A stretch of 15,954 nt of DNA. It comes from Methanothrix sp. (GTDB lineage: Archaea > Halobacteriota > Methanosarcinia > Methanotrichales > Methanotrichaceae). The notes beneath the pieces are model-generated. The model saw only the letters and a program-made list of their open reading frames with translations, searched no databases and was not told the origin of the DNA. Each line of letters opens with the position of its first letter. Within the stretch, counting starts at the first letter, position 1. The position numbers and the translations under genes are program-made. The stretch lies in assembly GCA_028688535.1 (NCBI GenBank), contig JAQTXY010000006.1, positions 1 through 15,954 of the forward strand, written 5' to 3'. Shown piece by piece: positions 1 to 7,568 of the stretch.

Positions 1-901
1 CCATGCCCATGACCACCACATCATGCCTGGCAATCTGCTCTTTGAGAACGGGAATGTCTGCGGGGCAGAGGTGATCTGCTGATAGTTCCTGAACAATCAG
101 GTTGGGTGAATAGCCGGAGATGGTCCTTGCGGCAGATTTAGGCGCAGCCACGGTGACGATGTCCGCTCCCGCTCGTAGAGCCGCCATGGCAGAGAGTGCC
201 GGAGCCCCGGTATACGGTCCGCCGCCGATCACCAGTATCCGTCCTGAGTCTCCCTTATGACTCTCCAGGGACCTTCTTCCCATCAGCCACAGGTCGCCCT
301 CTCCCACGAAAAACTCTGCTGCAGGCGGAATGCCGATATCTGCCACGACGACGTTGCCGGACATGTTCGGCTTTTGCTTGTGAAAGGTCACCGTTGCATC
401 AGAGCGCACGGTTTTGTTGGTTCCTAGCCCGCTGGGGACATCAACCGAGATCACCGGCTTTCCTGAGGAGTTAATGGCATCTATCGCCTGGGCCTCCAGA
501 CCCTTAATAATGCCCCGCACACCCGTTCCGAAGATGGCGTCGACTATCAGGTCGACTTCTTCCAGATGCAGGTCGGCGCTATCGGCAATCATGCGCAGGT
601 CATAGTCCAGTCGCTCCAAAATCTGCCAGTTCCTCTTCGCCTCCTCGGTAGCGATATCTCGGGAGCGGCCCAGAAGGTAGACGGTTACGTCAAAGCCGCT
701 CAGGTGGCGGGCAGCAACAAAGGCATCGCCACCGTTATTGCCCCGGCCGGCCACAATTGCGATTCTCTTGCCCTTCGCCCGGGCGGTTATCTCCCGAGCG
801 AGAGCTGCGCCTGCATTTTCCATGAGCTGCAAGGGCAGCAGGCCGAAATAGCGGCAATTGCTGTCCAGAGCATTCATCTCTTCTGCAGAAATAATTGTCA
901 T
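1..901 (-). CDS. nnr: Bifunctional NAD(P)H-hydrate epimerase / ADP-dependent NAD(P)H-hydrate dehydratase (3' end off window)
   Basis: Cytoplasmic metabolite-repair enzyme. The N-terminal YjeF_N half epimerises damaged NAD(P)HX and the C-terminal ribokinase-like half dehydrates the S form using ADP. About 300 codons are visible. The N-terminal domain (about residues 1-205) shows GRGNNGGDAF, DAIFGTGVRG and VDVPSG, the usual binding motifs, although the glycine that normally follows GNNGGD is Ala here. The C-terminal domain begins near residue 215 with GRILVIGGGPYTGAPALSA, the typical start of the dehydratase fold. Reading ends at DVVVMGMG at the window edge, so the catalytic end of the dehydratase is missing only because the window stops. 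The ATG at 901 lacks a Shine-Dalgarno site but has a box A 25-30 bases upstream, which fits a leaderless transcript. It is separated by 80 bases from the small membrane-protein gene upstream. The family call is secure. Confidence 0.94.
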   Translation of the reverse strand, partial: MTIISAEEMNALDSNCRYFGLLPLQLMENAGAALAREITARAKGKRIAIVAGRGNNGGDAFVAARHLSGFDVTVYLLGRSRDIATEEAKRNWQILERLDYDLRMIADSADLHLEEVDLIVDAIFGTGVRGIIKGLEAQAIDAINSSGKPVISVDVPSGLGTNKTVRSDATVTFHKQKPNMSGNVVVADIGIPPAAEFFVGEGDLWLMGRRSLESHKGDSGRILVIGGGPYTGAPALSAMAALRAGADIVTVAAPKSAARTISGYSPNLIVQELSADHLCPADIPVLKEQIARHDVVVMGM

Positions 902-925
902 GGTAATAAGGATAGCAGATGATAA

Positions 926-931
926 CATAAA
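926..931 (-). promoter_or_regulatory. Putative box A (TATA) of nnr, leaderless
   Basis: The minus strand reads TTTATG 25-30 bases upstream of the nnr ATG, which is the normal distance from an archaeal box A to the transcription start. Together with the absence of a Shine-Dalgarno sequence, this suggests that transcription starts at or next to the start codon. Weak motif match; inference only. Confidence 0.35.
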
Positions 932-981
932 GCTTCTATCCTTTGGAGAGTAGAGGAAGTCCTCCTCCCGTTCATCAGGCA

Positions 982-1287
982 TTAGATTTTGTGAAATAAT
1001 GGGTTCGCCAGAAGAGCACTTAGGAGGCTTTTACTGGCAGCATAATATGATATGAACAGATCGTTGATTTTGTAATGGAAACAGATTATTATTAGGGATG
1101 ATGTGAAAAGGATGCCTAATACCGCCAGGGCTACTTTTATATGACTATTCTGATTCTCTAAATCCTTAATACTTCTATTTGCTTCACATAAATCCCAATG
1201 CAAATTTTCAATTTGCTCTTTTTGAGCCGAACATCTACTCTCGGATTCCTTCAAACGACTTTCTATAGCCGTTACTTTGTTTTCCAA
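982..1287 (-). CDS. Small coiled-coil protein with membrane segment, unknown function
   Basis: I do not recognise this family. The 101-residue reading from a TTG codon has a charged, heptad-like stretch (about residues 1-48, rich in E, K, S and Q) predicted by eye as coiled coil. A hydrophobic segment follows at about residues 51-70 (KVALAVLGILFTSSLIIICF) and then a moderately hydrophobic tail. The layout is that of a small single-pass membrane protein with a coiled-coil arm. The frame stays open 29 codons further upstream to position 1374, and a textbook Shine-Dalgarno GGAGGT lies at 1386-1381. The only codon suitably placed after it is ATT, so the real protein may be about 130 residues starting at an ATT codon, with a Gly/Pro-rich N-terminus (PGTETPGGIGGLGS). 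A box A lies further upstream. The gene is orphan in function; it lies between polB and nnr on the same strand. Confidence 0.55.
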   Translation of the reverse strand: MENKVTAIESRLKESESRCSAQKEQIENLHWDLCEANRSIKDLENQNSHIKVALAVLGILFTSSLIIICFHYKINDLFISYYAASKSLLSALLANPLFHKI

Positions 1288-1380
1288 CTTTAGCTCTTTA
1301 TACGATTTAGATCCAAGTCCACCAATTCCACCTGGAGTCTCAGTGCCGGGCCAGGGCAGATCTCTCTTGGAAATACTATT

Positions 1381-1386
1381 ACCTCC
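1381..1386 (-). promoter_or_regulatory. Strong Shine-Dalgarno with no canonical start codon
   Basis: The minus strand reads GGAGGT, then six bases (AATAGT), then ATT TCC AAG in the same frame as the small coiled-coil gene. An in-frame TAG lies directly before the GGAGGT, so translation cannot begin further upstream. The motif suggests initiation at ATT (1374-1372), or that a canonical start was lost by mutation with TTG 1287 now used. Confidence 0.5.
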
Positions 1387-1423
1387 CTAGAGGACATTAT
1401 CAACAATTTACATAACTTATATC

Positions 1424-1431
1424 TATATAAA
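1424..1431 (-). promoter_or_regulatory. Putative box A for the small coiled-coil gene
   Basis: TTTATATA on the minus strand, about 50 bases upstream of the candidate ATT start. A transcript starting about 25 bases downstream would carry a short leader holding the GGAGGT ribosome site, so promoter and ribosome site are mutually consistent. Confidence 0.45.
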
Positions 1432-1531
1432 GTTATTCTATCCTGAGGATGTTATCTGATGGATTTTGCGCAAGGTAGATCCGGATGTTATGGATCGCAT
1501 AGATGATATGGCAGAATATTATTACAATCAA

Positions 1532-4228
1532 TTAGAAATCAAACAGCGATTTCTGCTTCTGCTCCTTGGGTGCCTCTGTGAAGCTAAAGAGGCTGCTCTG
1601 CCCCCTTCTCGAGCAAAGCCGGTCTTTGGTAACCCCAAAGCTCTCGAAGATACGCAGCACAGGCGGCAAGATCTGCTTTTCTACGTAGTACTCAGTATCC
1701 AGAGGCATGTTCTTCTCCAAAACATAAGACGGGTCCTCCGCCCGGTTCACAAACAGCTCTTTGTTCTTTCTACCCCTCTTTCCCTGAACGACGACAAAGG
1801 GCACCCTGTCACCCACGCCCGGCACAGTTCCGCCCCTCTCTCTGATCTTCTCCACCAACTGGATGTGGGGCTGCTTGTTCTTGTAGGAGCCGGAGCTCTT
1901 GGTGTAGCGGCGCGTTAAAGTGAGGTCCTCCAGCAGGGATGGATCCATTGATAGATCCTGATTCTGCAGCCGGAGCACCACGCTGCGTACGTGCTCTACC
2001 GCCTCCTCCACCTTGCCCTCTTTTAGCACCAGCTCCAGGCAGGTCTTGAGCGTCTTCGAGGTCAGGCCGCACCAGTCGCGGCGCACCGTCTCCATTCCCC
2101 TCACCTTGATTTTGTCCATCCAGCCGTCGCCCCTCGGCTCGAAGACCCAGAGAGCGTAACGTTTCTTGGCCAGGAATATGCCGCGGCGGGCAAAGGCCTC
2201 AAAGACCAGCTCCATTGGCTCGGGAAGCGAGGAGGTGACGGTCTTTGCAATCTTTCTGCCAATCAGCTCGGCATCCTGCAGGGAGATTGAACCTGCCCCA
2301 GGCCCTGCGGGAGCCAATCGCACAAAGACGCTGTCCGTATCCCCGTAGACCACAGAGAGGTCATAGCATTTCTCTGCCGCTTTTCCAAAAGGCAGGGCAT
2401 CCTTGAAGACCACCTCTCCGCCGATCACATAGGCTGAGCCGATCTCATCGATGATCTTCTGGGTGCGCAGGATGTTCTCCCTGCCAAATGAGGTGACGGC
2501 ATTGGCCAGGGCCAGGCTGTAGAGCCGGGCGCGAGCGTAACCGGAGTAGCCGTAGAAGCTGTTGAGCAGAATCTTCATGGCATTTTGCTTGGCATCCAAA
2601 AAGCGACGCTCCTCTTCCCCGGCCTTTTTCATCAGATTCTTAGTTGCTGTCCTCTCATCGAGCAGCTCTCGCAGGACTGCCGGCATTATGCCCGGCGAAA
2701 TCTGAGGCGAGACGAACCTGCCACCCGAGGGAGCAGTTATGATGCCTTCATCCCCGACCGTCTTTGCCAGGCTGCCAGCTGCCTCAGAAGCCTGCGTAAG
2801 CACGGTTGTGTAGCAGAGGTTATGAGCCATCATAATAGTAGGATAAAGGGACTTGTAGTCCAAGATGACCACATCCTCCACCAGTCCTTTCTCAGGCACC
2901 AGGACTGCGCCACCTTTCAGTCCCTCATTCTCCACACCGCGCTCATCCGAGACATCGGCATCGGGCTTGGGCGGCACCACCCGGTCTCGCTCGCGAAAGC
3001 GGCGCATGAGCAGGCTCTCCACCATGCCGGACTGCCCGCCGTTCACGATATCCTGCAGCAATGATCCACTGGCCCGGGAGAGGGCGATGTACTTGTCCAT
3101 GAGCCGCAGGTCGAGGAGCATGTGCAAAGCCAGCACGGCGTCTCTTCGGGAGTAGCTGATGAAACGGCGCAGACCGTCTCCCCCATCAGCCCAGAGGGCC
3201 TCAATCTCTTTGGGGTCCACATCGTACTTCTCCATTTTGAGAAGCTCTGCAGCTGCGTTGCGGAGAGTGTACTGCTTGAGGCTGTAGGAGGAACGTATGA
3301 TGGGCAGCAAGTCCACCACCACCCGACCGGTGATAGAAACATCGGTTCTGCTTACGATCTTCCTTATGTACCAGGAGTTGCCGTCCCGGCCCACTCGTCC
3401 TTCCACGTGATTTTGCCTGCACCTCTCTTGCAGGTAGGGAAAATCGAACTCATTGGAGTTGTAGCCGGCCAGGATATCTGGATTGTAATCACGAACAATT
3501 GATGCAAACGATGCCAAGAGATCGGACTCGTCCTGGCAGGCTCTTGTATCGGGACGAGGGCAGTCGATATTCTTACCCACCAGAACCAGGGTCCTATTGC
3601 CCTGATACTCCGGTTCAAAGGCCATGCTTATCAAGATCACGGGAGACTTTTCCGCCTTGGGCATCTCTCCATGATCAGGCAGGCACTCGATATCAAAGCT
3701 CATAGAACGCAGCGGCGCATTGGTCTCATGCGAGATCGGATGTAAAGCCTCAAAGGGTATCGGCGGAATGGCAGAGGCGGCCACGGACGAGGCCGGGCCT
3801 GCAGTCCACTCCGGGATGGGGGCATCCACCCACCCCATACCGCCTAAAGAGCAGTCTATGAGAAACCTGTTTTTGAAGAGAATGTCCGTCTCGTAGACTG
3901 CTTTGATACCAGCCACCTCTCTTGCCCTTTCCCTGAGACTTCTCACCTCTTTAGGGTCGTGAGTGGTGATCTTGAGCATCTTCTGGGGGGTGGTCTGAAA
4001 GCCGATGGGCATAAAGCGCTCCACCACCTCTACCTCCAGTCCCAGGGCGGAAAGATCATCCCGGGCGCTCCCGGAGAGTTTTTCCTCTACGCTGGCATAA
4101 AAGTAGGGACGAAAGCCAGCCACACGACAGGTAACGCTTCTCCCCTCAGGAGTAGTGCCGAAGAGCTGCACCAAAGGATTGCGATCGGAATCATAGGTGT
4201 AGTTGGCATCCAGGATCTGGAAGATCAT
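1532..4228 (-). CDS. polB: Family B DNA polymerase (replicative/repair PolB) with 3'-5' exonuclease and PIP box
   Basis: Template-directed DNA synthesis with proofreading. At 898 residues it has the normal length and domain order. The N-terminal domain carries VYETDILFKNRFLID (about 111-125), like the uracil-sensing region of archaeal PolB. Exo I is SFDIE (D179, E181), Exo II YNSNEFDF (D262) and Exo III YSRRD (D363). Palm motif A is LDYKSLYPT (D457), motif B KILLNSFYG (K552-G560), motif C YGDTDS (D630, D632), with KKRY at 688-691. All catalytic residues are present and no intein interrupts the motifs. The last residues, QKSLFDF, match a PCNA-interacting peptide, so the enzyme probably docks on the sliding clamp. 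The ATG at 4228 has no Shine-Dalgarno site but has an A/T box 23-30 bases upstream, which suggests a leaderless transcript. It is transcribed divergently from the small secreted-protein gene. Very secure call. Confidence 0.97.
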   Translation of the reverse strand: MIFQILDANYTYDSDRNPLVQLFGTTPEGRSVTCRVAGFRPYFYASVEEKLSGSARDDLSALGLEVEVVERFMPIGFQTTPQKMLKITTHDPKEVRSLRERAREVAGIKAVYETDILFKNRFLIDCSLGGMGWVDAPIPEWTAGPASSVAASAIPPIPFEALHPISHETNAPLRSMSFDIECLPDHGEMPKAEKSPVILISMAFEPEYQGNRTLVLVGKNIDCPRPDTRACQDESDLLASFASIVRDYNPDILAGYNSNEFDFPYLQERCRQNHVEGRVGRDGNSWYIRKIVSRTDVSITGRVVVDLLPIIRSSYSLKQYTLRNAAAELLKMEKYDVDPKEIEALWADGGDGLRRFISYSRRDAVLALHMLLDLRLMDKYIALSRASGSLLQDIVNGGQSGMVESLLMRRFRERDRVVPPKPDADVSDERGVENEGLKGGAVLVPEKGLVEDVVILDYKSLYPTIMMAHNLCYTTVLTQASEAAGSLAKTVGDEGIITAPSGGRFVSPQISPGIMPAVLRELLDERTATKNLMKKAGEEERRFLDAKQNAMKILLNSFYGYSGYARARLYSLALANAVTSFGRENILRTQKIIDEIGSAYVIGGEVVFKDALPFGKAAEKCYDLSVVYGDTDSVFVRLAPAGPGAGSISLQDAELIGRKIAKTVTSSLPEPMELVFEAFARRGIFLAKKRYALWVFEPRGDGWMDKIKVRGMETVRRDWCGLTSKTLKTCLELVLKEGKVEEAVEHVRSVVLRLQNQDLSMDPSLLEDLTLTRRYTKSSGSYKNKQPHIQLVEKIRERGGTVPGVGDRVPFVVVQGKRGRKNKELFVNRAEDPSYVLEKNMPLDTEYYVEKQILPPVLRIFESFGVTKDRLCSRRGQSSLFSFTEAPKEQKQKSLFDF

Positions 4229-4250
4229 TGTTTATAAATGGAAATTTCTG

Positions 4251-4258
4251 TTTAAATA
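4251..4258 (-). promoter_or_regulatory. Putative box A of polB, leaderless
   Basis: The minus strand reads TATTTAAA at 23-30 bases before the polB ATG. A second A/T box (TTTATAAA, 4231-4238) lies too close to the start codon to act as box A for this gene. The spacing of the first box supports transcription starting at the ATG. Confidence 0.45.
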
Positions 4259-4284
4259 GCTAATTGTGCCAGAGAGCATTACGG

Positions 4285-4292
4285 CTAAATAG
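4285..4292 (+). promoter_or_regulatory. Putative box A for the secreted-protein/gene A operon
   Basis: CTAAATAG lies about 50 bases before the ATG at 4338. A start about 25 bases downstream gives a short leader that contains the Shine-Dalgarno GGGAG (4326-4330), seven bases before the ATG. It sits back-to-back with the polB promoter in the same 109-base gap. Assignment by spacing only. Confidence 0.35.
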
Positions 4293-4337
4293 GTACATGA
4301 AATACAATATTGTTGGAAAGTCTCCGGGAGATAAACA

Positions 4338-4649
4338 ATGATATATAAAATATATTTAAATAATACAATAAATTTACATATTATGATTATTATCATTATC
4401 TCATTCCAGTTATTTGCATCTCTGTCATCTGCAGCATCAGATTATTCGGCACTCATGAAGTTGATCACTCAAAACGAGGACCTGCGAATGGGCGTGAAGG
4501 ATCTTGCCTTCTTTTTGGTCACACATGGCTTTGATGCCGCTCCCAAGAAAGACCATGTAGAAGTTCAAATAGATGGTACTCTCTATGTATTGCTGCCCAA
4601 TGGTCAATCATCCGGATTGGCCAATGTAACCGTAGCGTCTCTGCAATGA
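4338..4649 (+). CDS. Small secreted protein of unknown function upstream of gene A
   Basis: A 103-residue protein of a family I do not recognise. A hydrophobic stretch (about residues 16-30, IMIIIIISFQLFASL) followed by SSAAS reads as a signal peptide with an AxA-like cleavage region, leaving a mature chain of about 70 residues (mixed alpha/beta by eye, no cysteines). The first 15 residues are AT-rich and polar, so Met16 is a possible alternative start, but the ATG at 4338 has the better ribosome site (GGGAG, 7-base spacing). Its stop is 39 bases before gene A on the same strand, and gene A has its own GGAG, so the two are probably co-transcribed. Being secreted and immediately upstream, it could be a partner of the long pentapeptide protein; that is inference from position. 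Confidence 0.7.
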   Translation: MIYKIYLNNTINLHIMIIIIISFQLFASLSSAASDYSALMKLITQNEDLRMGVKDLAFFLVTHGFDAAPKKDHVEVQIDGTLYVLLPNGQSSGLANVTVASLQ

Positions 4650-4688
4650 ATCGGTAAAAGGAATGAAAATAGGTATGGAGATAAAATT

Positions 4689-7541
4689 ATGCAAGCTTTG
4701 ATTAAATTCGTTGTCGGTTTTCTTCTGATAGCTTTTCTGGTTACAGGTTCTTTGGCGGCTGAAGAAAAGACATCAAAGCAAGTTCTGATTCTTGCCTCCT
4801 ATAATCTGGGGATGAAATGGGATGACAGCATTATCTCCGAGATAAAGCACCAATTTGCGATTTATATGCCTTCGGCAGTTATCAATGTCGAATTCATGGA
4901 TACAAAGAGAATCGATCCAAACGTTACCCGTCTAAATTACTTGAAGGAATTGTATCTTAAAAAGTATAAGGACAGGCACTTTGATGTCATCATTTCCATC
5001 GATACCGACGCATTCCAATTCTTGCTCGATAACCGCGATGAGATTTTTCCGGGAACCCCAGTAGTTTTCTGCGGCGTTATCAGCTTCGAAGATGAGATGC
5101 TGCGAGGAAAACGCAATTTCACAGGCGTAATGGAAGTATTCGATATCAATGATACCATTTCGTTGATGCTCAAATTGCATCCCGATACAAAGCTCATTGC
5201 CATTGTAAATGATAATACGACAACCGGTCGGTCCAATCGAAAGATCATGGATGCTGCGATTCCACAATTGCAAGGCAAGGTCTCTTTTGAGTACCTCGAC
5301 AACCTCACGGCAGAAGAGCTCGCGCAGCGTGTCCATTCCCTGCCTGATGACAGCCTCATCTTGGAGATGACCTTCAATCGTGACCGGAATGGAAGGATAT
5401 TGACTTATGAGGATACAACAAGCCTCATCCAAGGAGCAAGCTCGGTCCCAATTTATGCTCTATGGGATTTCTTTATTGGATATGGTATTGTTGGAGGAAA
5501 GTTGCTCACGGGCTCGTCTCAGGGAAGTGAGGCGGCGAAGCTTGCTCTGCGCATCTTAGAGGGAGAAAACGCGGAGAATATTCCAGTGATGAGAGAGAAC
5601 CTAAACCGCTATAAGTTTGATAATTTTGAGCTGAATCGTTTTGGCATCCCTATTGCTAGCTTACCTGCTGACAGCCTGATAATCAACCAGCCATTCCAAT
5701 CACGCGTTGATCTCAGCAGCACAAACCTTAGCGGCCTCGATCTATCTGGGGTCAACCTGACCCGCTCACAGCTGCAAAATTCCAATCTGGAAAAGACGAA
5801 CCTCAGCGGATCGGTGCTGAAAGGATCTGAATTGGCTGATTCCCGGATGGGCAGAGCTAACTTGCGGAAAGCAAACATGGATGAGACCGACATTGATGGA
5901 TCCGATCTGTCTTTTACCGATTTGAATGGCGCAGTTCTTGTCGGATCCAATTTAACCGGCTCGAATCTGACCGGTGCCTACCTGCGAGGAGCAAATCTGA
6001 GCCTGGCTCGTATGCCAAATACGATTCTAGTAGGAGCAAATCTAGATAATGCAAACATGACTGCCGCCAATCTTCAGAGTGCTGATCTCACTGGAGCTTC
6101 TTTATTCAGAGCGTATTTGAGGCGGACAAACTTGATCAATTCGCGACTGATGGCAGCTAACCTTTCCGAAGCAGATCTCGTGGGGGCTGCCCTGATAGCT
6201 TCTGAATTGACAGGCGCCAATCTTTTCAAGGCCAACCTGGAAGAGGCCAGAATGTCCCAGGCGAGATTAGTGGATGCTAACCTGGGCGCGGTCGATCTAA
6301 TGGCCACCAACCTCAGCGCCTCCAATCTGACGGGTGCAAATCTTGCCGATGCCTACATGAGAAGGGTCATGCTGAGGGATGCAATACTGAAGGGCGCCAA
6401 TCTGTCTGGGGCGAACCTGGTTGGAGCCAACATGATTGATGCAGATCTATCGGATGCAGAATTTAATGGAGCGGAGATCTCAGAGACCCGCTGTCATGGA
6501 GCAAAATTTATCGGTTCTATATTAATCAATTCTCGCATTCGGTTTGCTAATCTGACTGATACGAACTTCAGCATGGCAAACCTCTCCGGATCCAATCTTG
6601 CTTCATCCGGTTTGGAGGGCTCCAATCTCACCAAAGCCAATCTCACAAGGGCAAATCTAGAGATTGCCAATATGCAGAATACAAGACTGGTTGGAGCCGA
6701 TCTATCCGGTGCCAGTTTGCCCGGCGCACGCCTGGAAGATTCCGATCTATCAAGCTCAAATCTCGAAAACGCCGATCTAACCGGCACATTGCTTAGCGGG
6801 TGCAATCTTACTGGTGCCAATCTGAACGGAGCCAGGCTTCTTGGTGCCGACCTTAGCCTTGCAATCATAAACGATGCATATATGACCCGGACCAACATGA
6901 TCGGTGCCAAAATGAGCTGGACGGATCTGGGCGGCAGCAGTCTTACCGATTGTCAGTTCACCAGATCGGAACTCTTTGGAGCCAACCTGAGCAATTGCGA
7001 CCTGACCGGTTCGGACTTCACACGGGCATATTTGGTGAGAGCCAATCTATCAGGTTGTACTCTGAAGGACGTCAACTTGGATTACGCCGACCTTACCGGA
7101 GCGAATCTGAGAAATGCCCAAATGAGTGGGGCCAGACTCGCAAATGTATTTCTAAATGATGCAGATCTATCCAGCGCGAACCTCATGGGATCTTACCTTT
7201 ATGGCATGACCCTGAAGGAGACTCTTTGGAGCAAGGCGAACTTAAGATCGTCCAGCATAATCTTGGCGAACTTTTTGGATGCAGATTTCAGCGGCAGCGA
7301 CCTGCGAAAGATCCGTTTTGCCCAGACTTATATGAATAACACCAACTTTTCCGGCGCGGATCTGAGCGGCGCCGTCTTTGACACCTCTGCCTTCGAAAAC
7401 GCTGATTTCACTGGTGCAAACCTGCTGGATATCAAGTACGATTCCATAGCGCTCCATTTTTTCGCGGCATCAAAACTCGATGGGGCCAAGATGAGCACAA
7501 ATCTGCAAAACGATCTCGAAAAATTGAGGTCAGGAAAATAA
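4689..7541 (+). CDS. Gene A: secreted solute-binding sensor domain fused to a ~115-unit pentapeptide-repeat beta-helix
   Basis: A 950-residue exported protein. Residues 1-24 form a signal peptide (hydrophobic core 6-20, then SLAA/EEK). Residues about 30-335 form an ABC_sub_bind-type type I periplasmic-binding domain of the kind often found as the extracellular sensor of histidine kinases. Recognisable pieces are QVLILASYN, DVIISIDTDAF, FPGTPVVFCGV, LKLHPDTK, RDRNGR, YALWDFFIGYGIVGG and KLALRILEG. Residues 341-915 are pentapeptide repeats (A/N/D-L-x-x-x type) in one unbroken register, expected to fold as a right-handed four-sided beta-helix of about 29 coils (roughly 14 nm). Residues 916-950 form a C-terminal cap (SKLDGAKMS...LEKLRSG) shared with gene B. 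No membrane anchor follows the signal peptide. GGAG sits eight bases before the ATG. Neither a permease nor a kinase domain is present, so ordinary uptake or two-component signalling is unlikely. The ligand is unknown. Confidence 0.9.
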   Translation: MQALIKFVVGFLLIAFLVTGSLAAEEKTSKQVLILASYNLGMKWDDSIISEIKHQFAIYMPSAVINVEFMDTKRIDPNVTRLNYLKELYLKKYKDRHFDVIISIDTDAFQFLLDNRDEIFPGTPVVFCGVISFEDEMLRGKRNFTGVMEVFDINDTISLMLKLHPDTKLIAIVNDNTTTGRSNRKIMDAAIPQLQGKVSFEYLDNLTAEELAQRVHSLPDDSLILEMTFNRDRNGRILTYEDTTSLIQGASSVPIYALWDFFIGYGIVGGKLLTGSSQGSEAAKLALRILEGENAENIPVMRENLNRYKFDNFELNRFGIPIASLPADSLIINQPFQSRVDLSSTNLSGLDLSGVNLTRSQLQNSNLEKTNLSGSVLKGSELADSRMGRANLRKANMDETDIDGSDLSFTDLNGAVLVGSNLTGSNLTGAYLRGANLSLARMPNTILVGANLDNANMTAANLQSADLTGASLFRAYLRRTNLINSRLMAANLSEADLVGAALIASELTGANLFKANLEEARMSQARLVDANLGAVDLMATNLSASNLTGANLADAYMRRVMLRDAILKGANLSGANLVGANMIDADLSDAEFNGAEISETRCHGAKFIGSILINSRIRFANLTDTNFSMANLSGSNLASSGLEGSNLTKANLTRANLEIANMQNTRLVGADLSGASLPGARLEDSDLSSSNLENADLTGTLLSGCNLTGANLNGARLLGADLSLAIINDAYMTRTNMIGAKMSWTDLGGSSLTDCQFTRSELFGANLSNCDLTGSDFTRAYLVRANLSGCTLKDVNLDYADLTGANLRNAQMSGARLANVFLNDADLSSANLMGSYLYGMTLKETLWSKANLRSSSIILANFLDADFSGSDLRKIRFAQTYMNNTNFSGADLSGAVFDTSAFENADFTGANLLDIKYDSIALHFFAASKLDGAKMSTNLQNDLEKLRSGK
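5709..7433 (+). repeat. Pentapeptide repeat tract of gene A (residues 341-915)
   Basis: The central hydrophobic residue (L, M, F or I) falls at every fifth position from residue 342 to 912 with no insertion or deletion, giving about 115 units. The DNA is diverged between units, so this is a protein-level repeat. The long minus-strand open frames opposite it arise because the repeating codon pattern avoids reverse-strand stops. Confidence 0.95.
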
Positions 7542-7560
7542 CCTGACCTGCCTATTTTTT
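7527..7560 (+). terminator. Hairpin plus T-tract terminator of gene A
   Basis: AGGTCAGG (7527-7534) pairs perfectly with CCTGACCT (7542-7549) across a seven-base loop, followed by TATTTTTT (7553-7560). The 5' arm encodes the last codons of gene A and the stop codon lies in the loop. The gene on the other strand ends only eight bases further on, so this also separates convergent transcripts. Confidence 0.75.
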
Positions 7561-7568
7561 ATGCAAAG

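Noticed and set aside
1466..1531. Plus-strand peptide resembling a small protein start (RKVDPDVMDRIDDMAEYYYNQ).
   Set aside because: The frame runs straight on into antisense of polB with no stop of its own and has no good start signal. It could be a gene remnant, but there is not enough to support a feature.
1809..3705. Several open frames on both strands overlapping polB.
   Set aside because: They fall within a complete, motif-verified polymerase and have no family features; typical shadows of a GC-richer coding region.
5609..6910. Long minus-strand open frames opposite the gene A repeats (and opposite gene B near 12249-13277).
   Set aside because: They mirror the periodic codon pattern of the pentapeptides, lack ribosome sites and give Arg/Ser/Ala-rich low-complexity products; they are shadows.
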